A DNA stretch of 36,611 nt from Candidatus Acidiferrales bacterium (lineage in GTDB: Bacteria; Acidobacteriota; Terriglobia; Acidiferrales; UBA7541), in contig JARLGK010000063.1 of NCBI GenBank assembly GCA_031296075.1, positions 1 through 36,611 on the forward strand, written 5' to 3'. The notes beneath the pieces are model-generated. The model did not search any database, had not been told where the DNA came from, and worked only from the letters and a program-made list of their open reading frames with translations. Positions within the stretch are counted from its first letter, which is position 1; each line of letters begins with the position of its first letter. Below are positions 1 through 6,577 of the stretch, piece after piece. The translations under genes were made by a program, and so were the position numbers.

Positions 1-161
1 CCCATCGCTTTCATATCGTGGTGGTTCCAAGCCTCTTGAAATGCCATGACAGCGGCTCGAATGGCTGGTTCATCCGAAGTCTTCGCCGCAGGTGCGTTCC
101 CGACCATTGCGAAGAACAACCCCAAAAGCCCAAACCCGACGAGACGACTAGTAAAGCGCAT
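1..161 (-). CDS. Exported SnoaL/DUF4440-like protein, N-terminal part (runs off left edge)
   Basis: I translated this by hand from the reverse strand; the ORF track omits it because it is cut by the window edge. It begins at ATG 161-159 and stays open for 53 codons to the edge. An AGGAGA ribosome-binding site at about 169-174 lies 7 nt upstream, the clearest Shine-Dalgarno near this end. Residues 1-27 form a signal peptide: basic start (MRFTSR), hydrophobic core (LVGFGLLGLFFAMV) and a likely AAA-type cleavage site. The next residues (EPAIRAAVMAFQEAWNHHDM) match the first helix of NTF2-fold SnoaL/DUF4440 (SgcJ/EcaC-like) proteins, which commonly read 'I......f..AwN.hD...l'. Family members are small enzymes or ligand binders of varied function, so no reaction can be assigned. 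The plus-strand ORF at 18-254 is its shadow. It may be cargo of the element whose integrase follows, but that is unproven. Confidence 0.75.
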   Translation of the reverse strand, partial: MRFTSRLVGFGLLGLFFAMVGNAPAAKTSDEPAIRAAVMAFQEAWNHHDMKAM

Positions 162-222
162 TGGATAATCTCCTTCGCAGAATCGAGCGGTTTCCGCCCG
201 TTTGGTCATAATTCGTTTCGAG

Positions 223-228
223 ATTATA
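223..228 (-). promoter_or_regulatory. Candidate -10 box for the exported DUF4440-like gene
   Basis: The reverse strand reads TATAAT, a perfect consensus -10 hexamer, 61 nt upstream of the start codon at 161. No good TTGACA-like -35 is visible at 16-18 nt, so this is a partial match only. The predicted leader of about 55 nt contains the AGGAGA ribosome-binding site. Confidence 0.35.
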
Positions 229-293
229 ACTCTTTCGCTGCCATTACAGACTAATGCCTGATAAGTTCTGCCAGCTCAACCGGACATCTCTAA

Positions 294-479
294 CAACGTC
301 GGCTCCGTCAATCGTTTTTTGAGCGTACTTCTCCGTTCACTCCGAAGAGTGTCTCGGTTCGTCGTCCTCTTTGGCCCAGTGTCGATGACCACGGCTCGTC
401 TGTAATCTTTCGGTCGGTTTCGGTCCGACCCAAGGATCTCCCGATAGACAACATCAACATCGACATGGTCAACGAGTGG
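294..479 (+). pseudogene. Possible eroded N-terminal remnant of the tyrosine recombinase
   Basis: This plus-strand frame is open from the TAA at 291-293 up to the inversion junction at 477-479, and it is in phase with the rest of the reconstructed integrase. Only its last codons (DNINIDMVNEW) look like integrase sequence; they resemble the region where the core-binding domain leads into 'l....LSW.TIkNvL'. The upstream part does not look like a recombinase arm-binding domain to me and has no start codon before ATG 465. It is therefore probably decayed or frameshifted. The interval 162-464, which has no intact gene, otherwise holds only the -10 box at 223-228. Confidence 0.35.
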
Positions 480-487
480 GCCTGCCC
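480..487. other. 8-bp filler at the left inversion junction
   Basis: Reconstruction of the integrase uses TGG at 477-479 (matching the complement of 934-936) and TCCC at 488-491 (matching the complement of GGGA at 937-940). The 8 bases between (GCCTGCCC) belong to neither reading and look like added sequence at one breakpoint. Short shared motifs plus filler resemble end-joining. A sequencing or assembly artefact could look similar. Confidence 0.4.
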
Positions 488-936
488 TCCCGATCTCCGA
501 GGACAACCTTCCGATCGGCAGCTAGATTTTTCACCTGCCCTATCGTGTAGGTGCGTCCGTCGAAGGCCTCATCAACTCGAATTATGCCCGCCTTGAAATC
601 CACGTCGTTCATTCGCAAGGCAAACAGTTCCGAGCAGCGGAGGCCGGATGCGGCTGCGAGCAAGAAGGCCGTGGCATACCGGGACTTCCTGCCCTCGTTC
701 AGGCCGGGAAGCGCCTGAACCGCATCCGCCATCCGTTTGGCATCGGTCCAAGAAAATGAAGCAGCTTTACGGGTTGCAATCTCCATGGCCAGTTTGTCTT
801 TTTCTGGAATGGATAGGTCATTGAGGCAGAATGGGGGATGTCTCCTATTCTTGGTGTAGACCGTCAGGATGCGCTGCATCGTGCGCAGAACATTTTTGAT
901 GGTCACCCACGAAAGATTTTCCTTCCGCTTCCGCCA
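488..936 (-). pseudogene. Tyrosine recombinase, core-binding and N-terminal catalytic part, in inverted orientation
   Basis: Read on the minus strand from 936, the frame gives WRKRKENLSWVTIKNVLRTMQRIL, typical of the helical core-binding domain of phage-type integrases. It continues to SGLRCSELFALRMNDVDF, which carries the first catalytic arginine, and ends at VKNLAADRKVVLGD, the usual beta-hairpin region before the second half of the catalytic domain. It then loses homology at 488. The missing half lies directly downstream on the opposite strand (937-1319). The ORF track shows this as 469-906 starting at an internal GTG, but the frame extends to 936. The split is a rearrangement rather than two genes, because neither half has a complete catalytic set. 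Confidence 0.8.
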
Positions 937-1319
937 GGGAAGCGATGCGGAAGCTGAAGGCGTTCGTCAAAGGGCGCACTCAGAATCCCGAGGAGTTCCT
1001 GTTCCACTCCAAGAACGGCTCGCCAATGCGCGAAACGAAGGTGCTCCACGAAGCGCTGCATCCCACCTTAAAAGCCCTCGGGCTTCCACAGGCCGGAATG
1101 CACGCTTTTCGTCGTGGGTGCAATCGAAGATGGGAACTGGCCGGGATGAACGGTGCAGTACAGCGGGAGATGATGGGCCACACGTCCGCTGAGATGACAA
1201 AGAGGTACTCCGGGCAGATTCCTATTGAGGAAATCCAGGCTGATTTTTCTCGTCGGAATGGCCCTCAAATTGTAGTTTCGGAAAATAAACGGAAAATGAA
1301 AAACAGGCGTGCAGCATAA
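937..1319 (+). pseudogene. Tyrosine recombinase, C-terminal catalytic part (ORF from ATG 945)
   Basis: The frame reads MRKLKAFVKGRTQNPEEFLFHSKNGSP and then HAFRRGCNRRWELAG and MMGHTSAEMTKRYSG. These are the second half of a tyrosine recombinase catalytic domain: the H-x-x-R box, the GH motif, and the tyrosine nucleophile in TKRYSG. The first catalytic Arg is missing here and sits in the inverted segment 488-936. Joining GATCGGGA (minus strand, 495-488) to AGCG (941 onward) gives D-R-E-A-M-R-K with the phase kept. The stop codon is 15 nt from the 3' end of tRNA-Gly, the arrangement expected of an integrase at its att site. Alone, this fragment should be inactive. Confidence 0.8.
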
Positions 1320-1334
1320 AAGGCCCATTTTTAT

Positions 1335-1355
1335 TGGAGCGGGCGATGGGAATCG
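1335..1355 (-). other. Candidate attachment-site core at the tRNA-Gly 3' end
   Basis: The 3' part of the tRNA-Gly(CCC) gene, including the encoded CCA, faces the recombinase remnant with only 15 nt between them. Tyrosine recombinases commonly use the 3' half of a tRNA gene as attB. I did not find a second copy of this segment in the window. The partner repeat would lie beyond the left edge or has been lost. Confidence 0.3.
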
Positions 1356-1408
1356 AACCCACGTCCGAAGCTTGGGAAGCTTCTATACTGCCATTGTACG
1401 ACGCCCGC
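1335..1408 (-). tRNA. tRNA-Gly (anticodon CCC)
   Basis: The reverse strand folds as a 74-nt tRNA with an encoded CCA. The acceptor stem pairs GCGGGCG with CGCCCGC. The anticodon stem GAAGC/GCTTC encloses the loop TTCCCAA, giving anticodon CCC, which reads GGG. The T arm carries GGTTCGATTCC. The discriminator base is T, as in Escherichia coli tRNA-Gly(CCC). The plus-strand ORF at 1309-1497 and minus ORF at 1222-1458 cross it and are not genes. The gene lies next to a broken integrase, which suggests its 3' end served as an integration target. Confidence 0.95.
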
Positions 1409-1428
1409 TCGGGATCAAATCCAAACGC

Positions 1429-1458
1429 AGAATACCACTGGCGCTGCGCGGCGCGCAA
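1429..1458 (-). promoter_or_regulatory. Candidate promoter of tRNA-Gly
   Basis: The reverse strand shows TTGCGC, an 18-nt spacer and TATTCT, ending 20 nt before the mature tRNA 5' end. Both hexamers are partial matches to the sigma-70 consensus. The position is right for a tRNA promoter. Confidence 0.35.
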
Positions 1459-1478
1459 GAATGCGGAGCGCGCGGCGG

Positions 1479-1985
1479 CTACTTGATTTCGGGATAATCG
1501 ACGTAGTAGCGGTGGAGATCGGCGACGGTCATCTGGCCTTTGCGGATGCGGGCGGCCGCAGGCTGGTCTCCGCCACCGGACGTAGTTACCCAGACGGTGT
1601 CCCCCGCGCGGAAATCAGCAATCTTGAGTGGTTTCCCGGCGTCATCGAGAAACTGCGTGTTGGCATCCACTTTCACGAGCAGGGTGACTTCCGTCGGGCG
1701 CTTCAGCAGTATCTGCGATTTCGACGGGTCCACCGAAGCGACGATGAAGAAGGCCTCGCCCGCGGATGTCTTCTTGTCGGCCGCAGAGGCGTTCGGAACT
1801 GCCGGCGAGTTTTGACTTTGAGGGGAAGTAACAGGCGCGCCAGAAGGTCTGTTGCCGCGGGAATAGCTACCCGGCGTGAAAGGAGGTTTGCTCGCCTGCG
1901 CGTGTGCGGCAGTCGTGGCTGAAACCCCGGTTAGCAAGAAAAATGCGAAAGCCGCACAAAGGGAAAACTTGCGGTCGTTATTCAT
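1479..1985 (-). CDS. Small exported protein of unknown function
   Basis: I chose ATG 1985 (MNNDRKFSL, about 168 residues) instead of the ORF-track start at 2000, because it gives a compact signal peptide and reduces the overlap with the upstream permease gene. Residues 1-30 form a signal peptide (FSLCAAFAFFLLTGV, ending AHAQA). A Pro/Ser/Asn-rich linker of about 45 residues follows, then a folded C-terminal part (EAFFIVASVDPSKSQILLKRPTEVTLLVKVDANTQFLDDAG..FRAGDTVWVT). This has the beta-rich look of small domains in which 'D..T.f.d..G....dfr.GD.V.v' recurs. It likely sits in the periplasm. It is last in the adaptor-permease unit and overlaps the permease stop by 8 nt, so it is probably co-transcribed. 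I know no functional assignment. Confidence 0.7.
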   Translation of the reverse strand: MNNDRKFSLCAAFAFFLLTGVSATTAAHAQASKPPFTPGSYSRGNRPSGAPVTSPQSQNSPAVPNASAADKKTSAGEAFFIVASVDPSKSQILLKRPTEVTLLVKVDANTQFLDDAGKPLKIADFRAGDTVWVTTSGGGDQPAAARIRKGQMTVADLHRYYVDYPEIK

Positions 1986-3195
1986 ATCGAAGGGCCTCAA
2001 TAGGATCGAGTCGCGCGGCTTTGCGGGCGGGGTAGTAGCCGAAAGTTATGCCCACGAGCGCGGAAAATATGACGGCGACGACAACCGAAACGGGTGATAC
2101 AAAAGTTACCCACCCGGCCAGGCGCGAAATGATCGCGGAGGTCGCCACGCCCGCAGCAATGCCGATGAGTCCGCCGAGCGAGCTCAGCACCAGCGCCTCG
2201 ATCAGGAACTGCGCTTGCACATCTCTTTCCGTCGCGCCCACGGCCATGCGGACGCCAATCTCGCGCGTACGCTCGGTCACGGAAACCAGCATGATGTTCA
2301 TGATTCCGATTCCGCCGACGACCAGCGAGACGGCGCCTACGGCTCCGAGCAGAAGCGTCAGCGTGGTCGCCGTGGCTGCCGCGGTCTGGGCCATTTCGTT
2401 GGGGCTGCGCACGCTGAAATCATCGTCTTCGCCTGGCCGCAGATGATGGCGCTGTCGGAGCAAGGCGGAGATGCCGCTTTGAACAGCCGCCATCGCCTCT
2501 GGCGAGTTGGTCGAGACCATGATCACCTGAACCCAGCTGATTCCGGAGATCTTCTTCTGGACCGTCGTGAACGGAATCATCAACGTATCGTCCTGGTCCT
2601 GGCCGTTGCTATTCTGGCCCTTTTCCTGAAGCACGCCGACGATGCGGAAGGGCAGGTTTTGAATGCGAATCATCTGGCCTACAGGATTCTGATCCGCGAA
2701 GAGTTGCGTCGCCACAGTCTTGCCGATCACGCAAACGTCGCCGGCCATGTCAACATCCCGCTGTGAAAAAAAGCTGCCCGAGACGACCGGCCAGTTCCGA
2801 ATCGAGCTGAAGTCCTGCGACGTTCCGGTAGCTCTCGTCAGCCAGTTTTGATTTCCGTTCACCACTTGTACGCTGGACTGGACGATGGGCGAGACGGCCG
2901 CGACATTCGGGACGTGCTGCAGAATGGCTTGAGCGTCGTCGGCCGTCAGGGTCTTGTTCGCACCGGTTCCCATGCGGACGCCACCCGTGTTCACGCTGCC
3001 GTTGAAGACCATAACGATGTTCGTGCCGAGCGCCTGAATCTGCGTCTGCACCTGCTGGCTGGCGCCCTGTCCGATCGCGACCGTGCAGATAACCGCGCCG
3101 ACGCCGATGATGATTCCGAGCATGGTCAAAATCGTCCTGAGCTTGTTGCGCGCCAAGGCCCGCAGCGCTATGCGAATTACTTCTCTTGGATTCAT
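1978..3195 (-). CDS. MacB-type ABC transporter permease (MacB_PCD + FtsX)
   Basis: The protein is the membrane subunit of a MacB-like exporter, predicted to move a substrate from the inner membrane or periplasm outward with an adaptor. I start it at ATG 3195 (MNPREVIRIALRALARNKLRTILTMLGIIIGVG), giving 405 residues. The ORF-track start at 3318 adds a meaningless stretch overlapping the adaptor gene. The amphipathic start and first TM segment are followed by a periplasmic core domain of about 220 residues (MAGDVCVIGKTVATQLF, then PFRIVGVL). Three C-terminal TM segments form the FtsX-like fold (VGGIGIMNIMLVSVTERTREIGVRMAVGA is diagnostic). Unlike E. coli MacB there is no fused ATPase, and no separate ATPase gene lies between it and the adaptor or elsewhere in the window. 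The cognate ATPase must be encoded elsewhere, or the system is incomplete. Confidence 0.9.
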   Translation of the reverse strand: MNPREVIRIALRALARNKLRTILTMLGIIIGVGAVICTVAIGQGASQQVQTQIQALGTNIVMVFNGSVNTGGVRMGTGANKTLTADDAQAILQHVPNVAAVSPIVQSSVQVVNGNQNWLTRATGTSQDFSSIRNWPVVSGSFFSQRDVDMAGDVCVIGKTVATQLFADQNPVGQMIRIQNLPFRIVGVLQEKGQNSNGQDQDDTLMIPFTTVQKKISGISWVQVIMVSTNSPEAMAAVQSGISALLRQRHHLRPGEDDDFSVRSPNEMAQTAAATATTLTLLLGAVGAVSLVVGGIGIMNIMLVSVTERTREIGVRMAVGATERDVQAQFLIEALVLSSLGGLIGIAAGVATSAIISRLAGWVTFVSPVSVVVAVIFSALVGITFGYYPARKAARLDPIEALRYE

Positions 3196-3217
3196 GACGC
3201 GAACCCCATCTGACGGA

Positions 3218-4567
3218 TCATCGTGGGCCTCCGGGACCGCCGCCTCCAAGGCCCGGTGGCCGCTGGCCGGTTGTGGACCCTGCCGTCTGAGTGTTGGTGG
3301 CGGCGATGACCAGCACATCGCCTTCGTGCAGATCGCCTTGAATCAGCTGCGAGTTGTTATAATCGCTGACCCCGCATTGCACCGCTACCGGGATCAAGTT
3401 CTGGTCGGGTCCCAACTTCCATACAACTTGCCAGCCGCCAAGATGTGTGGTCGAAGCCTCGCGAGAAATATTGTATTGCTTATAGATTTGCGGCAACTGC
3501 TGCCGAAGCGCGGCGGGCTTAAACGTGAGCGCGGGATTGGGAACTTGAATGGCGTTGCTTGCATGGCCGGTCGGAATCGTGACGTAGGCAGTTTCTCCCG
3601 GCAGAAGTTTTTCGTCCGGATTGCTGAAATCAATCACAGTGTTGTACGTGACCACGTTCTGAACGGTCGTTGGATTGAGTCGAACGGTGCTGACTCGGCC
3701 GTAAAACTGTTCGGTGGGGAAAGCGTCCACCTGAAACGTGACGGCCGCGCCAGCCGTGATATTTCCCGTGTCGGATTCGTCCGTGGCCGCGTAAACCTGC
3801 ATGCGCGTCAGATCCTGCGCGACCGTGAACACGTTGGGCGCTTGCAGTGTGGCCGCCACGGATTGGCCGACGTCAATGTTTCTGGCTACGACGGTGCCGC
3901 CGATCGGTGAAATGATGGTCGTGTATTTCAGATTCGTTTCGGCGAGTTTAAGCCCGCCTTGCATGGCCGTCACCTGGGCGTGGGCCTGCGCGAGCTGTGC
4001 TTTGGCTTGCGCCAGCGCCGCCTGGGCGGATTGGACGTCGGCCTGTGCCTGGCCGAGAGTTGATTGCGTCAAGTCGTTTGCATCGGTGGAAATAACGCCG
4101 GCCTTGAAAAGATCGTCGGATCGTTTGGCGGTGGCCTGCTGGTATCCCACGTTCGCCTGGGTTTTCGCGAGGTTGGCCTGATCGACCTGAACGTTTGCCG
4201 CAAGCGTTACTAAATTTCCCTGCGCGTTTTCAAGGTTGCCGCGCGCCTGGGTAACCTGCGCTTCATAAATGGCGGGATCGAGCTGCGCCAGCACCTGGCC
4301 ACTTTTCACTCGAGTGTTGAAGTCCGCGAAAATATATTGAACTGTCCCGGAGACATAGGAGCCGACCGAAGACGTGGTTAGTGCGTTGATCGTTCCCGTA
4401 GCTTGCACGGCCGACGTAATGTCGCCGCGGCGCACGACGACCGTCGTGTACTTGGGGGCCTGTGCCTTCGCCCGAGCATAGAGCCAATAGCCGATGATCG
4501 CCACCAAGACGCCCAGAACGACAAAATACACCTTCTTGTGGTGTTGATAAGACTCTTTCAGCGACAT
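3218..4567 (-). CDS. HlyD/MacA-family periplasmic adaptor protein
   Basis: This 449-residue protein has one N-terminal TM anchor (about residues 13-30, VYFVVLGVLVAIIGYWLYA). Next comes a lipoyl-like half (SGTVQYIFADFNTRVKSGQVLAQLDP), then a long Ala/Gln-rich coiled-coil hairpin (about 100-210, with runs such as AQADVQSAQAALAQAKAQLAQ). The second lipoyl half (TTIISPIGGTVVARNIDVGQSV) and beta-barrel and membrane-proximal domains follow. That order is characteristic of MacA-like membrane-fusion proteins linking an inner-membrane transporter to an outer-membrane channel. The C-terminus is Gly/Pro-rich. It is first in its unit, 22 nt ahead of the permease. The start ATG 4567 has GGAG 6 nt upstream, but TATAAT also ends only 9 nt upstream, so transcripts from that box would be nearly leaderless. 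Confidence 0.9.
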   Translation of the reverse strand: MSLKESYQHHKKVYFVVLGVLVAIIGYWLYARAKAQAPKYTTVVVRRGDITSAVQATGTINALTTSSVGSYVSGTVQYIFADFNTRVKSGQVLAQLDPAIYEAQVTQARGNLENAQGNLVTLAANVQVDQANLAKTQANVGYQQATAKRSDDLFKAGVISTDANDLTQSTLGQAQADVQSAQAALAQAKAQLAQAHAQVTAMQGGLKLAETNLKYTTIISPIGGTVVARNIDVGQSVAATLQAPNVFTVAQDLTRMQVYAATDESDTGNITAGAAVTFQVDAFPTEQFYGRVSTVRLNPTTVQNVVTYNTVIDFSNPDEKLLPGETAYVTIPTGHASNAIQVPNPALTFKPAALRQQLPQIYKQYNISREASTTHLGGWQVVWKLGPDQNLIPVAVQCGVSDYNNSQLIQGDLHEGDVLVIAATNTQTAGSTTGQRPPGLGGGGPGGPR

Positions 4568-4576
4568 GGATCTCCG

Positions 4577-4582
4577 ATTATA
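4577..4582 (-). promoter_or_regulatory. Consensus -10 box abutting the adaptor start codon
   Basis: The reverse strand reads TATAAT, then CGGAGATCC, then ATG. Transcription would start about 3 nt before the start codon if the box is used. No consensus -35 is evident at 17 nt. The interval 4583-4783, between this box and ubiD on the other strand, holds no gene I can support. Confidence 0.45.
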
Positions 4583-4783
4583 CGGGAAGTGTGCTCAAGC
4601 AAGCACGCGACGCTCCGGCTGGACTCTCGCTTTTTCTCTCCATACTACAGACGCGAATTCCATAGTTCCGGTTACCTTCGGCGGAACGCGATTCTTCCCG
4701 GTATGTTCGCGACTCATTCAGCGATTCAACGCCGGCGAGGCTCCGTGCTAAAGTGGGCCGCTCAAGAATAGCCGGGAGGGGAA

Positions 4784-6253
4784 GTGGCCTACCGAGACCT
4801 GAGGGATTTTCTCAAGAAGCTGGAGAAAGAAGGCGAGCTCCAGCGAATTTCGGTCGAAGTGGATCCAGTTCTCGAGATTACGGAGATCTCCGATCGCGCC
4901 GTCAAAGCCGGCGGGCCGGCGCTGCTGTTCGAACGGCCGCGCGGCTCGCGAATTCCGGCGGTGACGAACATGGTAGGCACCGAGCGCCGGATGAACCTGG
5001 CACTGGAAGTAGATTCGCTCGACGACGTTGCAGGGCGCATCTCTTCAATTCTTGACATGCAATCGCCGCAAGGGCTGCTTGACAAGGTGAAAATGCTGCC
5101 GAAGCTGGCAGAGCTTGGAAACGTGTTCCCTAAGACAGTGCGGGGCGGAGAGTGCCAGGAGGTCGTGCGCACCGAGGGTTTTTCGCTATTCGATTTCCCG
5201 ATCCTGCAATGCTGGCCGCAGGACGGCGGCCGTTACATCACTTGGCCCATGGTCATCACCAAGAATCCTGAGACGGGCAAGCGCAACGTAGGTTGCTATC
5301 GCATGCAGGTATTCGACGAGCGCACCACCGGCATGCATTGGCAGACCCAGAAGCATGGCGCCGAGCATTATCGCAGCGCTCTTTCCAAGAACAAGGGAGG
5401 GAGGCTGGATGTTGCCGTGGCGATCGGCGCCGACCCCGCCACGTGCCTGTCCGGAATTCTGCCGGTGCCTCCCGATATGGACGAATTTCTTTTCTCGGGC
5501 TTCCTGCGGAACGATCCGGTCGAAGTGGTCTCGTGCAAGACGGTTGACTTGGAAGTCCCGGCAAATGCCGAAATTGTGCTCGAGGGGCATGTCGAACTGG
5601 GGGAGATGCGCACGGAAGGCCCATTCGGAGACCACACCGGGTTTTACTCGCTGGAAGGGCAGTATCCGGTGTTCCACGTGGATTGCGTGACCCACCGAAA
5701 AGATCCCCTCTATCTCACGACCATCGTGGGCCCCCCTCCGCAAGAGGACTATTTCATTGGCCATATGATCGAACGGGTGTTTCTGCCGGTGATGAAGATG
5801 CAGCATCCGGAGATCGTGGACGTCGCCATGCCGGCCGAAGGTATTTTTCAGAATCTGATGATCGTGTCCATCCGCAAAAGCTATCCCGGGCACGCGCGGA
5901 AAACGATGAATGCGATCTGGTCGCTCGGGCAGGCCATGTTTACGAAGGTCGTGGTGATCGTCGATCACGACGTGAACGTGCAGGATTCGCGCGAGGTGGT
6001 TTGGAAGGCGCTGTGCGCGATTGATCCGGAGCGCGACATCGAGTTTGTGCTCGGTCCGGTGGATACGCTCGATCACGCCGCTCGACGGCAGGACTTCGGT
6101 TCGAAGATGGGAATTGATGCCACGCGCAAATGGCCCGAAGAAGGTTTTTCAGGACGCTGGCCTGACGAAATTAAGATGGACGCGGCTATAAAACGGCGCA
6201 TTGACACAATCTGGTCCCAGCTAAAGATTGCCCCTGGGAAGCCCCAAAAATAG
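4784..6253 (+). CDS. UbiD-family prenyl-FMN-dependent decarboxylase
   Basis: The 489-residue product fits UbiD (3-octaprenyl-4-hydroxybenzoate decarboxylase) and its relatives, which use prenylated FMN to remove carboxyl groups from aromatic or alpha,beta-unsaturated acids in the cytoplasm. The start is GTG 4784 with a strong GGGAGGGGA site just before it. Family landmarks include the N-terminal MAYRDLRDFLKKLEKEGELQRI, a central LDVAVAIGADPATCLSGILP, and the acidic signature TEGPFGDHTGFYS near residue 280, which carries catalytic acidic residues. The length is typical. No UbiX (prenyltransferase making the cofactor) is in the window, and no other quinone genes adjoin. The substrate is therefore open: ubiquinone or menaquinone precursors are possible, as are other aromatic acids. 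It appears monocistronic, divergent from the exporter unit. Confidence 0.92.
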   Translation: MAYRDLRDFLKKLEKEGELQRISVEVDPVLEITEISDRAVKAGGPALLFERPRGSRIPAVTNMVGTERRMNLALEVDSLDDVAGRISSILDMQSPQGLLDKVKMLPKLAELGNVFPKTVRGGECQEVVRTEGFSLFDFPILQCWPQDGGRYITWPMVITKNPETGKRNVGCYRMQVFDERTTGMHWQTQKHGAEHYRSALSKNKGGRLDVAVAIGADPATCLSGILPVPPDMDEFLFSGFLRNDPVEVVSCKTVDLEVPANAEIVLEGHVELGEMRTEGPFGDHTGFYSLEGQYPVFHVDCVTHRKDPLYLTTIVGPPPQEDYFIGHMIERVFLPVMKMQHPEIVDVAMPAEGIFQNLMIVSIRKSYPGHARKTMNAIWSLGQAMFTKVVVIVDHDVNVQDSREVVWKALCAIDPERDIEFVLGPVDTLDHAARRQDFGSKMGIDATRKWPEEGFSGRWPDEIKMDAAIKRRIDTIWSQLKIAPGKPQK

Positions 6254-6361
6254 CCCGGGAACTCAACGCCCTCAACGTTTACCGCATGTTTTAGCCCTCC
6301 TTTCGCTTTTCCTGTCCCTCCGGCCGGGTTTTACCAAAAGCACACGCTCGAAACATGTGGG

Positions 6362-6390
6362 TTGACAGTCTGTGTGGCGGATGCAATAAA
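6362..6390 (+). promoter_or_regulatory. Promoter of the pilMNOPQ operon
   Basis: TTGACA at 6362-6367 is a perfect -35 hexamer. A 17-nt spacer leads to AATAAA at 6385-6390, which matches the -10 consensus at four of six positions. Transcription would begin near 6397, leaving a leader of about 180 nt before pilM. This is the best-scoring promoter in the window by eye. Confidence 0.55.
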
Positions 6391-6402
6391 CGATTCAAGG
6401 GG

Positions 6403-6438
6403 AGCGTACCGGGCCTATCAGTACTACCGGCCTACGCT
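6403..6438 (+). promoter_or_regulatory. Hairpin at the 5' end of the pil leader
   Basis: AGCGTA (6403-6408) pairs with TACGCT (6433-6438), and GGCC (6412-6415) pairs with GGCC (6429-6432). This gives a 10-bp bulged stem with a 13-nt loop starting a few bases after the predicted transcription start. It is not followed by a T tract, so it is not an intrinsic terminator. I could not match it to a riboswitch class; the c-di-GMP-I core (CACGCACAGGGCAAACC) is absent. The rest of 6254-6577 holds only short unrecognised frames, so I treat this 324-nt gap as the ubiD 3' region, promoter and leader. Confidence 0.35.
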
Positions 6439-6577
6439 AACCGGAAACGGCCCCATGGGGTTGGGGCGAACCAGAACCGAAGGGCAAAGGGTTTTTCTCA
6501 AGCAGCGCGCGAAACCGGAAAGCTATGCGGAATCCTCCCTGCGGAGCGGGGTGGAGTGAGAAGCGAGGGGCCACACG

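Noticed and set aside
18-254. Plus-strand 78-residue ORF at the left edge
   Set aside because: It is antisense to a better-supported exported protein with a signal peptide and a strong ribosome-binding site on the minus strand.
276-506. Minus-strand 76-residue ORF
   Set aside because: It spans the inversion junction and has no recognisable domain; the plus frame matches the reconstructed integrase.
1978-3318. Extended N-terminus of the MacB-like permease (from 3318)
   Set aside because: The extra 41 residues overlap the adaptor gene and show no homology-like features; MNPREVIRIAL at 3195 is the family start.
6300-6335. Possible terminator after ubiD (CCGGCCGG followed by TTTT)
   Set aside because: The 8-bp palindrome cannot form a hairpin with a loop, and only a 3-bp alternative stem exists.
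6362-6559. 65-residue ORF starting inside the pil promoter
   Set aside because: It begins at the -35 box and lies in the predicted leader; no motif or ribosome-binding site.
6390-6577. c-di-GMP-I (GEMM) riboswitch before pilM
   Set aside because: The conserved CACGCACAGGGCAAACC core is absent.
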